NCBI GenBank assembly: GCA_033032175.1
Contig: CM065310.1
Span: 5,704,001-5,768,000, forward strand
DNA length: 64,000 bases
Direction of reading: 5' to 3'
Source of the DNA: Saturnia japonica
Taxonomy: Eukaryota > Arthropoda > Insecta > Lepidoptera > Saturniidae
This document shows, one piece after another, positions 54,859-64,000 of this stretch (within the stretch, counting starts at the first letter, position 1; every line of letters begins with the position of its first letter). Under the pieces are notes generated by a model. The model was not told the origin of the DNA. It was given only the letters and a program-made list of their open reading frames with translations, and did no database searches. The position numbers and the translations under genes were made by a program.

Positions 54859-55484
54859 AACATAAACTTTAAAAAATAAAAGATTGATTCCATAATACCA
54901 TAGTTATTATTTTAAAAAAAGACATAGCAGAATATATACAATTTACATGCTTATAAAAAAAGTAAAATTAACTGGAATTAAGAGTTTTCAGTCTCCTTAT
55001 ATCTGTAACAAAAATTTAAAATATTAAACTTATTCAAAATAAAATACATAAATGAATCAAAATTTGAGAACAATAAAATAAATAATCATGTTGTATGTGT
55101 GACTAGACCTAGTTCCGGCCCTAGCCCTTAATCAAGGTAGAGACAGATTTTCTTTCGACACTCTTTAGTCGACTAAAGCACTTTCATATGATACATTTTA
55201 TTTCATTTTATAATAATTGAATAATAATTACCTACTTTTTTTAAAAATAAATTTTATATCAAAAATGAACACTTATTGAGTTTAAATTTAATTAGATTGT
55301 TAACATAAATAAAAACCTTATTGCTATATAAGTAAATTAGTATCTAGTATTAATTACAGCCAGTCACAAATAATTAAATCTAATATCTTTTAAGGTACTG
55401 TACTAATAGACTTTAAAGAAAACATTATATCACATATTAGTTGTATCAATCTTAATAGAGATTACGTTATAGATATAAATTATA
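54859..55484. other. Unassigned AT-rich sequence
   Basis: No gene recognised. Confidence 0.45.
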
Positions 55485-55610
55485 CTTTTTTCTCCTACAT
55501 TTCTCACTTAATGTCAAGTAATGATATGGTCTAGTAACAAGCTAAACTTAGGAGAGACTGATTCTCAAGTACAACAGCAGGAACACACATATAGTTACTT
55601 GTTATTCAAA
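55485..55610 (-). mobile_element. SINE family A, partial
   Basis: TCAAGTAATGATATGGTCTA, GTAACAAGCTAAACTTAGGA, GAGACTGATTCTCAAGTACA, ACAGCAGGAACACACATATA: reversed family A body, without head. Confidence 0.7.
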
Positions 55611-55744
55611 TTTCAATTATAGTGCAATAGTTAGGCAGGAAAATATTACATAAAAGCCCTTAGCTTAGTTACTTAACTTACTTCAGCTTCTTAAGCTCTA
55701 TAAAGTGTAAGTTCTATTTTAAAACAGGTATCTAAAGCAACATT

Positions 55745-55945
55745 AACAGGCTCTTACCAAATCTGGCTTGGCAGGGAGGGTATCGTGGGCAGTCAAGGTG
55801 AGGGCTGATGAGCTTCATATAGGGGCCCCTTAAACCTACACCTGGATCGCAAGTCCCGGGACTGCTCGTGTTCCCAATGTCTGCCACACGATGCACCTGG
55901 CTCCAGCATGGTGAATCCATGGAATGCTAAGATGTTTATCTGTCT
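55745..55945 (+). repeat. Dispersed repeat family F
   Basis: GGGGCCCCTTAAACCTACACCTGGATCGCAAGTCCCGGGACTGCTCGTGTTCC and CACGATGCACCTGGCTCCAG. It aligns with 43500-43660. It lies downstream of the POLR1H stop on the opposite strand, and the 62-codon open frame across it (minus strand) is a repeat artefact. Confidence 0.65.
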
Positions 55946-55987
55946 CTGTATTTCTAATGAAAAAAACTTTTAAATAACTTAACCCAC

Positions 55988-56454
55988 TTACTTGCAGTTT
56001 ATACAAGTGTAGAACACTGTCTGCCCTTCATCGGCTGAACGCAGTTGTAAAGTAGCATAAGACATCCTGTCATAACCACATTTGGGACATTTTCTTTCAA
56101 CAACAGGCCCTTCTGGCCCATCAGTGTTCAATATATTCTTATTTGTTATCACCGATACCGTGTTGAAATGGATTGTATACTTAAATTTTAGGTTGCTGTA
56201 ATCTATAAAGCAATATAAAATTATTTACTCTTAGAGTTATTGATTAGGTAACAGTTATCTTAAAAATGTGTAATAAGTTATCTGAATTTTAACACTAATC
56301 ATAAGTTTATCTGCCACAAGAACTCACTGTCAGCGTCATAATGAGCATTGCAAGAGTAACATTTCACCGAACCAAATTCTTGTAATAATGGAAGTATAGA
56401 ACCACAACGGGGACAAAACGCTGTGCTACTAGAAAATGGACTATCAGATGACAT
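55988..56454 (-). CDS. POLR1H: RNA polymerase I subunit RPA12 (POLR1H), two exons identified
   Basis: Small subunit of RNA polymerase I in the nucleolus; its C-terminal zinc ribbon reaches the active site and supports RNA cleavage and termination, as TFIIS does for Pol II. Exon 1 is 56454-56328 and exon 2 is 56202-55988, joined by a 125-bp intron with GTGAGT donor and TTTATAG acceptor. Conceptual protein: 113 residues from ATG at 56454. The N-terminal ribbon has C14/C17 (CPRC) and C32/C35 (CYSC). The C-terminal ribbon has C81/C84 (CPKC) and C109/C112 (CINC), with the acidic hairpin RSADEGQT (97-104) that is invariant in the family. The stop TAA is embedded in AA|GTAAGT, and no AATAAA follows within about 400 bases, so a short last exon may exist. 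The human protein is 126 residues. Transcription diverges from the HP1-like gene. Confidence 0.93.
56203..56327 (-). other. POLR1H intron 1
   Basis: A 125-base phase-1 intron. The alternative acceptor a few bases later (ATTACAG) would give an immediate stop and is rejected. Confidence 0.85.
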
Positions 56455-56598
56455 TTTTTTTTACTGGAAAAGAAATACGATAAATGTGAGATAATATAAG
56501 TTGTAATTATGTTTAGTTTTCATTAACTCAAACACAAAGTAACCAAAAATAAAAATAACATTTAAAATATGATTCAAATTGAGGTTATGTTTATATTT

Positions 56599-56631
56599 TA
56601 GGGATGTCGATATGGCGATCTAAAATCGATT
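56599..56631 (-). promoter_or_regulatory. POLR1H promoter motifs: DRE and CATCCCTA core
   Basis: In gene sense (minus strand), AATCGATT at 56631-56624 fits the DRE consensus WATCGATW. It is followed by CATCCCTA at 56606-56599, the core of Drosophila core-promoter motif 7 (CAKCNCTR). The core lies about 150 bases before the ATG. No TATA box is evident. Confidence 0.5.
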
Positions 56632-56740
56632 AATTAAACAATCAAGAATACTAATAAGATTAAGCATTATAATAAATTCATAGCTCTGAATCAATCCAGT
56701 AAACCGATATTTCAACCTAGAAAATATTTTTTTTTTTTTT

Positions 56741-57188
56741 TGGAACGAAGTTCCTTACGGCAGGCTTGGAGGAGATAGGGATTTTGCTGCGCGACTGAAC
56801 TGAAAAAAATGTGATAGTAATACCGTAAGAAAAAGTCTGTGGAATAAAACCGTTAAATGAGACGTGTGCAGGTGCGACAGTCGTATACATAAACGAGTAG
56901 TGTATAATACCTTTTTTGTAATTATTTCTATTTCTATGTAATTTTATGTTGTCAAACAAAAATAAAGAGACATATTTTGTTATTTGATAATTTGAATTAC
57001 GATTTTTTTTATTTTACGTAATTTATTATTTCCTATAATACTGAATTTCCTAAGTACTTTCCTGAACTTAAATAAAAACTAATCAGCAAAATTTAAGAGA
57101 AAAATCAAGATAACCTACATAAAATTGAGAGCGATTTTTTTTTGCAAATTGTTTCGATTCTACATTAGCCGAAGGAACTTCGTTCCTA
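56741..57188. mobile_element. Element bounded by GGAACGAAGTTCC inverted ends
   Basis: The left end GGAACGAAGTTCCTTACGG (56741-56759) and right end CCGAAGGAACTTCGTTCC (57170-57187) are inverted repeats differing by a one-base insertion. Each end also contains its own palindrome GGAAC-GAA-GTTCC. The outer flanks are T-runs. The interior has TACGGCAGGCTTGGAGGAGA and no transposase. An 80-codon open frame on the minus strand is not considered real. It occupies the space between POLR1H and the HP1-like gene. Confidence 0.65.
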
Positions 57189-57798
57189 CCTGGTGTCCCA
57201 CGACACTACATCTTTTTTTTATAAGAACCATAAAATTATTTTAGTTGAATGAATCCAAGTACGTGTACAGAAATGACAAATGCTCACATAATTACATAAA
57301 TGCTCGCGAAATGGCCTTGCAAACAATGAGAGACATAATATATCATCAACATTTTTACGTCATTACAAATTACTAATAATTTAGTTTAATAATGATGAGG
57401 GATTCATGGATCGTATATTTCAACTTTGCCAAACTATCATGGTTACTTACATATATGTAAGTAATTAAGTAATTGTATTTTACTAGGAACAAATACGCAT
57501 ATATTGTCTATTCCCCTTTTATTGAAATATTTACTGTCTTTAGTTATCACAATAATAGGTATAAAATTGTAATGTGAACTTTGTTAGTTTCTATATAGTT
57601 ATGCTTTCTATTTATATGTTTAACACATTATCATTTTATTATATCCCTGCAGATCCTAAAACACATACCTACATATTATTATTTTATTAAACTCTGTTAT
57701 GTATATTTGTTACACCTGAGGTTGGCGATATTGCCTACAAGGCCTTATGTCATACTACTACAAAAAAAGATTCTTAATGATAAGCATCAATAAGCGGC
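57189..57798. other. Unassigned AT-rich intergenic sequence
   Basis: Nothing recognised between the two inverted-repeat elements. Confidence 0.45.
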
Positions 57799-57928
57799 TA
57801 TTACACGGCAGGTTGATCGTATCCGTTATCTGGTGCGGTGGGGGAAGATCGAGAGTCCCTACTGGATCGATTCCCCGGCCGTATCTACCTGCACCAGAAA
57901 TCAGATACGATCAACCTGCCGTGTAATA
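57799..57928. mobile_element. 130-bp foldback with TATTACACGG ends
   Basis: TATTACACGGCAGGTTGATC... (57799-57823) is the exact inverse of the right end at 57904-57928. A second inner stem (TCTGGTGC / GCACCAGA) lies inside, with the loop GGAAGATCGAGAGTCCCTAC, itself partly paired with GGGGAATCGATCC-like sequence. A compact hairpin-forming MITE. TA on both sides may be the target site. Confidence 0.85.
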
Positions 57929-58322
57929 ACTACTTTAGGAGGCACATACCTTAAAAATTAACACATTCAATAAGTTTAAAAAAATAATTATATAGATTTT
58001 TATAGCAGTAATAAAATTTTACAATTTAATCCGAATTTTTCTAGTTTTTTTTTTTTTATTTCTCGGCAAATTGTTTTAAATTCAACTAAATAAAATACTC
58101 TTATGATTTTACCGTGAAATTGGTTTGTATAATCTATGAGGAGCTTAGTAAAACAAAAATTGCAATTTTCTCAATAGTACCTAAAGTGAAGTTGGTTCTG
58201 AGTTTTATATAATAAACTTTTTTTAATGTGTGGTAGAAACATTCAGTTGGATGGTAGATTTGATAAAAATCAGATAAGTTTTGATAAAATTAAAAAAAAA
58301 AGTTGTCTTGCTGTTTAAATAA
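57929..58322. other. Unassigned AT-rich intergenic sequence
   Basis: Nothing recognised. Confidence 0.45.
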
Positions 58323-58568
58323 ACCTTCCCTAAAAGTTTTCTAATTGTTAGTGAAAACCGCTTTCAAATCGATTGCGTAGTGTAAAAAATCTAAGCGTAC
58401 ATAGGAGACAGATAGCAGGAAGTGACTTCATTTTATACTATGTACCAGCGACCTTTCTAATTCCCTCCCAAATGTTTGCTGGTTGCGGGAGGGATACAAA
58501 CCGACCAATAAATTGGTATGCTGCCAGCCGTCGCCGCTGCCCTGCTTTCCGCAAAAGTTAGGGAAGGT
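58323..58568 (+). repeat. Dispersed repeat family J, bounded by ACCTTCCCTAA inverted ends
   Basis: ACCTTCCCTAA (58323-58333) and TTAGGGAAGGT (58558-58568) are perfect 11-bp inverted repeats. The left interior (GTGAAAACCGC, GATTGCGTAGTGTAAAAAAT, CTAAGCGTACATAGGAGACA, GTGACTTCATTTTATACTAT) is a very common lepidopteran repeat. The right half (GGTTGCGGGAGGGATACAAA) is GC-richer. It ends 117 bases before the DRE of the HP1-like gene. Confidence 0.6.
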
Positions 58569-58684
58569 CTTGCATATTATAGCGGTCTGGCAATAATTTC
58601 AAATAACGATTCAAAACATCGAATCAGTGCTATATATTGAAAAAATAATTATTTATGTGTTATAAATATATTTTTCCATCAATT

Positions 58685-58711
58685 AATCGATATCAGATTA
58701 GCATCCCTATC
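58685..58711 (+). promoter_or_regulatory. HP1-like gene promoter motifs: DRE and motif 7
   Basis: AATCGATA at 58685-58692 fits WATCGATW. TAGCATCCCTATC at 58699-58711 fits the motif 7 consensus KNNCAKCNCTRNY at all positions. They lie about 140 bases before the ATG at 58843, with no TATA box. A two-codon upstream ORF (ATG CCG TAA, 58799-58807) may weakly dampen translation if it is in the mRNA. Confidence 0.5.
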
Positions 58712-58842
58712 CGGCTATCCCTATGTCAAAATTGTCAATGTCAAACTAAAAATCATAAAAGTTGTTTGTTTTCAAGAATTTTCAATTTGTGATAGAACAT
58801 GCCGTAAATTTGTCGGTTGCGGATAATCATTGCAATATTACA

Positions 58843-61800
58843 ATGGATGAAACTATGGACTCGCTCGCGCAATCGGATTTACCATTCTCACAAGAAGTAA
58901 CGATGCAGCTACCAGGAACAAGCGGGCCGCAAGGAGGCAAACCCGAAGAGTTTTCTGTTGAGAAAATATTAGATCGCAGAATTAAGAATGAGAAAGTGGA
59001 ATATCTTTTAAAATGGAAAGGTTATTCTAAGTAAGTTTAGGATTAATATAGATTTTATCAATTTTTATTAGAAGCTTAACCGCAGCGCTACTTCGTACGC
59101 GTTATTCATATAATACTCAATAACTATAAACATCAACCTGAATGTGGCTAACAATCAATGAAACAATTTTTAAAATTCGGATCAGTAGTTTCACAGATTA
59201 CCTCCTATAAAACAACAAAGCAAACTAGACTACTAGAAAGTACAATAATAACAAAGTGATTATCGAATCTTAAATTGGTGATAGTTGTCAAAAATTAGAT
59301 TAGATGAACTTATTAGCTTGATAAATCCTATCTATCACTTTGCCTTGTTACAATAATAAATGGTATACAATCTATGTTATGTACTGTAAAGTCATGCATA
59401 ATGTCATGAATGTTCATGATTACTTAGTACAGTTTTTATTAATAACTTCATATTATAGAGATATAGAAATACATAATACCTCATAATGAAATTTTTTATG
59501 TACCTACATAAATATTTAACCGCTGCATAAGAAGCAGAATTGTAATAATAATTGTTTCATAATTGGCACCACTTGATAGCAAAACATAACAAATGTATAT
59601 TTTGTGTTAAATATGCTGTTAAGCAATATGTACCAAATAAACAAATAAATAAATTTATAATTACAAAAGTAATAAATGGACTATAGTTATAAAAAAACTT
59701 AATGACTACAGTTTACAGATAGATGCATATGTAAGTTTTGTCTATTTTCACCAGGAGAACAATACACTAATTTTTTTAGGTCTGTTGTGATTTTGATACT
59801 CTCCTTGACTATATTTGTTTATGTGAAGTTTAACTGATACACATTGTATCTGTAGGTGTTCCTTATTTAAAAACTAGTTGTGTCTGATGACAGAAGACTA
59901 TACTTATAACAATCAGTAGTTTCTTAAAACTTGAATAATACTTTTTATTTAATGAAGATATTCTGGTTTTTTTTATAAGGACCTAGTATCTATGTAGTAA
60001 AATAAAAATATTGATCAAAACCTATCAAGTAGTATTTCTGTGATGCACACACAACAGCAAACCTCAATCGTTTTATTTATATAGATTACAGCACACATTT
60101 GACGGAAAGTACAGTCAGTGCGGTCCAGAAACAATGTCAAGGTATATAAGAGACAATTTGTGGAAAAATTTACATTACTATTATAACTATATAAAAAATA
60201 AGTAAAATTAGCTAATACTTATTCTTGGTTTTTGAGGAATATAATTATGTGTGTTCATCTTTGAATTGAGGGATGATCAACATTTCTTGGAAAAGTATGA
60301 TTTATTTTTCTCATCTCCACTTTTTAATTTCAGTGAAGACAATACTTGGGAGCCAGAGGACAATCTTGACTGCCCAGAGCTAATATCAGCATATGAAGAA
60401 GCCAGGCTTAAAAGAGAGAGGGAAACTATCAACACTGTACCAGATGTCACTGAAGAGAATCTTGCCTCAAGAAAGAAATCAAAACGAAGTGAGAAAAATA
60501 AAGTAGAGGTAAGAATTTTTAATTAATATTAACTACACTCTTTGCTGGCCTTATTAATTAAACTTTGGTTATTATTGATAAAAATAGCTTTGTAATTTTC
60601 ATTACAATCCGTCCAGCTGTTTGAGAGTGATTGATGAACAAACATTCAAACAAACATATTTTGCTCAAATACATAATTAATTTAGTTGGTTCCTGCTGAC
60701 TTGTTGCTGTATGTTATGTTTATATTGTAATAAAAAGTATCCTGTGTCGTATTTTGAAACATAACCAATTTAAATTCAAAATTTTATTGTAATTTGTTCA
60801 ACTATTTGATTGTGATAGACAAATATTCACACGAATGTACATTTCGTCATTTGTTATTCAGTACTGCAAATGTGAAAATATTGCAATTCTTTTTTAAATT
60901 GATAATATAAATTCAAATATGCTATTTTGTATTTCAAATACGACTAAAAAACTACCTGAAATTGAGTTATTTAGCAAATAATAAAGTATGCAATATAATC
61001 AAGTCAGTTTTTTGTGTCTCCTGTAAAGTGACCCATTTTTACATTTGCGATAATGAAGGCCGAATGACGATTTACTTTTACTAGCTGGTCTGGCAGCTTC
61101 TTTGTCCTTTTCATTAGTTAATAACTTCACCACAGCATCTGCCACCTATCCCAATATTTTTTCCCCCAAAACTTGTCCAGAAACATAGCAAACAATAAAA
61201 AAAATGATTATGCATGTCCAATGTTCTAATTAGGAGTTCAAATTCAATAGAAAAAAGCAATGGCAATTTTTTGCCAATTTTCCAATTTTCTGAGTAACTT
61301 TGCAAGTTTTTCTTTACCTATACACCTTTAAACCTCTCTAACCTCTATTAAACCTCAGACTATTACTAAAATTTCAAGAAAATATGAGTCAAATTGGCAT
61401 ATCCGTACCCTTACCATATCCGTGCACTTAGCAATGAACAGCATTTCATTGTATTTTATAGAAATTAGATATCACATTAGTTAGGTTTTAGATTGAATAA
61501 TTATTGATGGTATTTCAATAGATCATGTAAATAATCATTTGATATTGTAAATTTAAATATATGTTCCTTTATCTGTACTGATTTTTTTTTAAATCAGCTA
61601 GAAAGAGTGATAATGTTATTCACCTTGTTTTTTTAATTTTATTGTATAAGTTTCATAGTATATCAATGTCCATCAAATTGTCATCAATAAATCAACTGGT
61701 CACATAATTTATCCTGGTTTATTAAAATCCCTAGCTTCAAAGTATTTTCTATGGGATACATAATGTTTTTTTTGCCCATAAGTGTATGTGCATAATTTTC

Positions 61801-62753
61801 CCAGATAACAAATAAAAATAATTATAAACATTTATACATTTTCATTGTAATTATATTTTGTTACTGTATCTTTAATGATATTTGTTAGTTTATTTCATAT
61901 TTCAGGAGATTGAAAAACCTCGTGGTTTAGCCCGAGGTCTACTTCCAGAGAAAATATTGGCTGGACAACTGTTCCATGGCACACTTTATTTCCTTGTTAA
62001 GTGGTAAGTATAACAGTAAAAACCTGTGTGATGTACAAAAAAAAAGTGTTATGTTAAAAATGAGCTCTTTCCTTTATTTTGCCATATGTCATTAGTGTCA
62101 TTACTTACCTCCCAGAATTTGACCCTTATTAATGACACTATTAAGTGGAGTATTAAGACAGTGTTTTTTTTTGTTTCAAAATCAATGGGTTAAAAATCAA
62201 ATTCAAATATCCAATGATGCAGTTATTGTTTTCATCAAATTCGGGCCCGATAGTGCTTTGACTATTTTTTGCTACTCCTCATAGTTTCACATATTTTACC
62301 ATCCAACCCACCTTGAAACATTCAGTCTATATATTTTGATTTCAATTGGATTTTCTGAAATAAGTATTTAGAATATTGCAAAATATTAATAATTATTCAA
62401 GTTTGATGAGAAGTTCCTGTAAGAAGAGAATTTTTTGATATTTCTTTTTTGTTATTCACTTAAATTTAAAGACAAAAAGATATTTGAATTAAACATGGTA
62501 TTCTGTTACATTGATGGTTTTATACAACAATATTTAAAAATTATAATTATTGAATTTTATACAACAATAAAAAGTAATTTAAATTTAATTTATCATTTTC
62601 AGGCAAGACTGTTCAGAGTATGACGTTGTACTTGGACATGAGTTTGGGGAATTGTATCCAGACTTCATGATTAGCTATTACGAACGCTGCGCGCCTTTTA
62701 GTGTTAGGCATAAGGTGGCCAGGGTGCCGAGGACTGCGCCAGAGGTAAATTAA
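58843..62753 (+). CDS. HP1: HP1-family chromobox protein, four coding exons
   Basis: Heterochromatin-type reader. The chromodomain binds methylated H3K9 and the chromoshadow domain dimerises and recruits partners, in the nucleus. Exons: 58843-59030, 60334-60508, 61906-62003 and 62603-62753. Donors are GTAAGT, GTAAGA and GTAAGT, acceptors TTTCAG or TTTTCAG, and all phases agree, giving 203 residues, close to the usual 200. The chromodomain (about 36-87) has [31 protein letters not shown]; the aromatic cage is F37, W58, Y61. The hinge (about 88-126) is basic. The chromoshadow domain (about 127-186) has [17 protein letters not shown] and [12 protein letters not shown]: the dimer-contact isoleucine (I177) is kept, but the partner-binding tryptophan is F186. 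The start at 58843 (ACAATGGAT) is chosen over an upstream TTG frame. The stop at 62751 follows GAG|GTAAAT, so a further exon is possible but not needed. Confidence 0.93.
59031..60333 (+). other. HP1-like gene intron 1
   Basis: A 1303-base phase-2 intron splitting the chromodomain inside the codon for N63. No exon-like sequence is seen inside. A faint retroelement-style segment (AAAATTCGGATCAGTAGTTT) is near 59170. Confidence 0.85.
60509..61905 (+). other. HP1-like gene intron 2
   Basis: A 1397-base phase-0 intron between hinge and chromoshadow domain. It contains a family M fragment at about 60590-60665 (CATTACAATCCGTCCAGCTG, AACAAACATTCAAACAAACA) and a weaker copy near 60780-60860. Confidence 0.85.
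62004..62602 (+). other. HP1-like gene intron 3
   Basis: A 599-base intron splitting W154 of the chromoshadow domain (TG|G). No repeat recognised. Confidence 0.85.
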
Positions 62754-62989
62754 TATACTTTTTTACATTACAATAATTTAATATAATATTCATCATCATT
62801 ATTTAACAGGGTTGGAAATTTTCATGATTTTTTTTTTTAATTTCTATTAATTGTAAAAATCCAAAAAAATTGTTTTTTTAAGCTGGCCGTCACTAGATTC
62901 TAGGAAGATGTGGAACATCTTAGTCTATGAAAAAAAATTGATCTGGAAACATGACAAAGTAAAAAAAGTCAATGTTACGATGTTTATTT
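62754..62989 (+). other. Probable 3' UTR or intron start of the HP1-like gene
   Basis: No AATAAA occurs close to the stop. The nearest clear ones are at about 63604 and 63666, past a repeat. Either the 3' UTR is long or transcription continues through a fourth intron from the GTAAAT at 62745. Confidence 0.35.
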
Positions 62990-63300
62990 TATTACTATGT
63001 GTGTGGTCGTCGCGATTCCTACCGAACGCTTGTAATCTATCCGTGTTTTAACATGAAACTTTGAAATGATTTCATGTCTATTAAAAAAAAACTAAATCGG
63101 CTCCACACCGCCAACGTTGGGACCAAAGCGTCGCTACGCCAACAGCCGTTCTGACCCGCCGCATTAGATGTTTCACATCCGAAACCTATAGTTTGATTGA
63201 TGCATGAAACAGAACGCACCAGTTGGCGTCAGAAAAACGGAAAATTCACGAGCGTTTTTTGTAAACTTCTCTGGTCATACAATTACGATCATCAATTCGT
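62990..63300 (-). repeat. Dispersed repeat family K
   Basis: On the minus strand: ATGCATCAATCAAACTATAG, GGTTTCGGATGTGAAACATC, GGGTCAGAACGGCTGTTGGC, GTAGCGACGCTTTGGTCCCAACGTTGGCGGTGTGGAGCCGATTTAG and CATGAAATCATTTCAAAGTT. Several frames remain open (a 60-codon one at 63037-63219), but the sequence is a widespread lepidopteran repeat, not a gene. Confidence 0.6.
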
Positions 63301-63892
63301 AAAAAAAAAAAAATGTGTTTGATAAAGAGGAACGATATTCAATTAATTCTATTAATTTTTGATTAGTATGATTAATTTTCGATTAGCATGATTCATTTTC
63401 GATTATTTTATTGGTCTAACCTAGTTTTAAGTAACATAGAAAGTAACGCTGCACGTAGTAAGAATAATCTAGAAAGAAAATTTAGAAAAATCTTTGTATA
63501 GAGGAAGTTATTTGGGATTTTGTCGGGCAAAATGTTTTTATAAGGTTTATCAAACATTTACCTTCTGTGAACAAATCATTCAAGCCTTGAATGGGCACAG
63601 TATAATAAAGTTATATAATGTAAGTAGTTACAGATAAACACTTTATTTCGCGGTTTATATAAGTAAATAAAAATGAATGTTTTTTTGTATATCCTTTATG
63701 TGGACCTAAATCATTTATCCGATTGCGATGCAATTATAATTTGCTGTGCGTATGCGCATGAAGATTTCTATATTTGTACAAAACATTTTACAACAGGTGG
63801 CGCGCGAATCATTCACTTTCGAAGACAGCGGGAACGAAGTCGCGAGCAAAAATTTGTTAATCAATATTAATAATTTCAGTTACTGGAATTTG
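63301..63892. other. Unassigned AT-rich sequence
   Basis: No gene recognised. AATAAA at about 63604 could serve the HP1-like transcript. The open frames at 63673-63870 and 63746-63970 run into a family L repeat and are not supported. Confidence 0.4.
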
Positions 63893-64000
63893 TATACAAA
63901 TATTATAAAATTTAAGAGATTGTTTGTTTGTTTGAACGCACTAACCTCTGGAACTATCAGACTGATTTGAAAATTTATTTGTGCATTCTACAACCTTATT
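63893..64000 (+). repeat. Dispersed repeat family L, cut by window end
   Basis: TACAAATATTATAAAATTTA, AGAGATTGTTTGTTTGTTTG, AACGCACTAACCTCTGGAAC, ATCAGACTGATTTGAAAATT: the usual start of this repeat, continuing beyond 64000. Confidence 0.7.

Noticed and set aside
55732..55920. 62-codon minus-strand gene
   Set aside because: It lies in repeat family F, also found at 43500-43660. The frame is open by composition only.
56717..56959. 80-codon minus-strand gene
   Set aside because: It overlaps the inverted-end element at 56741-57188 and begins in poly-lysine translated from a T-run.
58762..58842. Upstream extension of the HP1-like protein from a TTG
   Set aside because: The extension has no ATG. 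The ATG at 58843 has a good context and gives a protein of normal family length.
60251..60333. Extension of HP1-like exon 2 to the left
   Set aside because: The open frame continues into the intron, but the acceptor TTTCAG at 60333 restores the conserved [12 protein letters not shown] sequence exactly.
62742..62750. Definite fifth exon of the HP1-like gene
   Set aside because: GAG|GTAAAT is a usable donor, but the in-frame stop two codons later gives a normal-length HP1 and no convincing acceptor with HP1-like sequence follows in the window.
63037..63219. 60-codon minus-strand gene
   Set aside because: The sequence is a common dispersed lepidopteran repeat with several open frames, with no start context or domain.

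Overview
The window is nuclear DNA of an insect, almost certainly a moth or butterfly. It is AT-rich and gene-poor. It carries tRNA-derived SINEs, LINE 3' ends with simple-sequence tails, a mariner copy and hAT-like MITEs of the kinds usual in lepidopteran genomes. No operons, bacterial promoters or viral genomes are visible. Species cannot be assigned from the sequence.

Layout. From 1 to about 52 kb I recognise no conserved host coding exon. This part holds dispersed repeats in unassigned AT-rich DNA: a 1.45 kb minisatellite with a 166-bp higher-order period (1841-3293), a TIR-bounded element (13518-13924), a nearly complete CR1-like LINE on the minus strand (about 14225-18000), hAT-type MITEs with target-site duplications (20163-20649 and 36648-36963), a TTAA-ended foldback (21428-21660), a long-TIR element flanked by TA (30332-30846), many copies of two tRNA-derived SINE families (here called A and B), LINE 3' fragments, and a dead mariner apparently nested in a SINE (45061-46168).

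The right end (52-64 kb) holds the host genes. A CpG-rich segment at 52.65-53.05 kb looks like an untranslated first exon of a minus-strand transcript leading into the long empty region to its left. A minus-strand gene at 55988-56454 encodes POLR1H/RPA12, the small RNA polymerase I subunit with two zinc ribbons; it may have a further 3' exon. A plus-strand four-exon gene at 58843-62753 encodes a 203-residue HP1-family protein with a chromodomain and a diverged chromoshadow domain. The two genes are divergent, 2.4 kb apart, and each has a DRE-like site followed by a CATCCCTA core at nearly the same distance from its ATG, suggesting housekeeping-type promoters.

The most informative observations are: (1) the LINE's ORF2 has no usable AUG, lies in the -1 frame of ORF1, and a canonical A AAA AAC slippery heptamer directly precedes the ORF1 stop; (2) the HP1-like protein has replaced the chromoshadow tryptophan with phenylalanine; (3) the POLR1H stop codon lies inside a strong splice donor; (4) several unlisted-type inverted-repeat elements have clear boundaries. 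I found no evidence of a wholly new defence or metabolic system. Family letters (A-N) are local labels, not database names.
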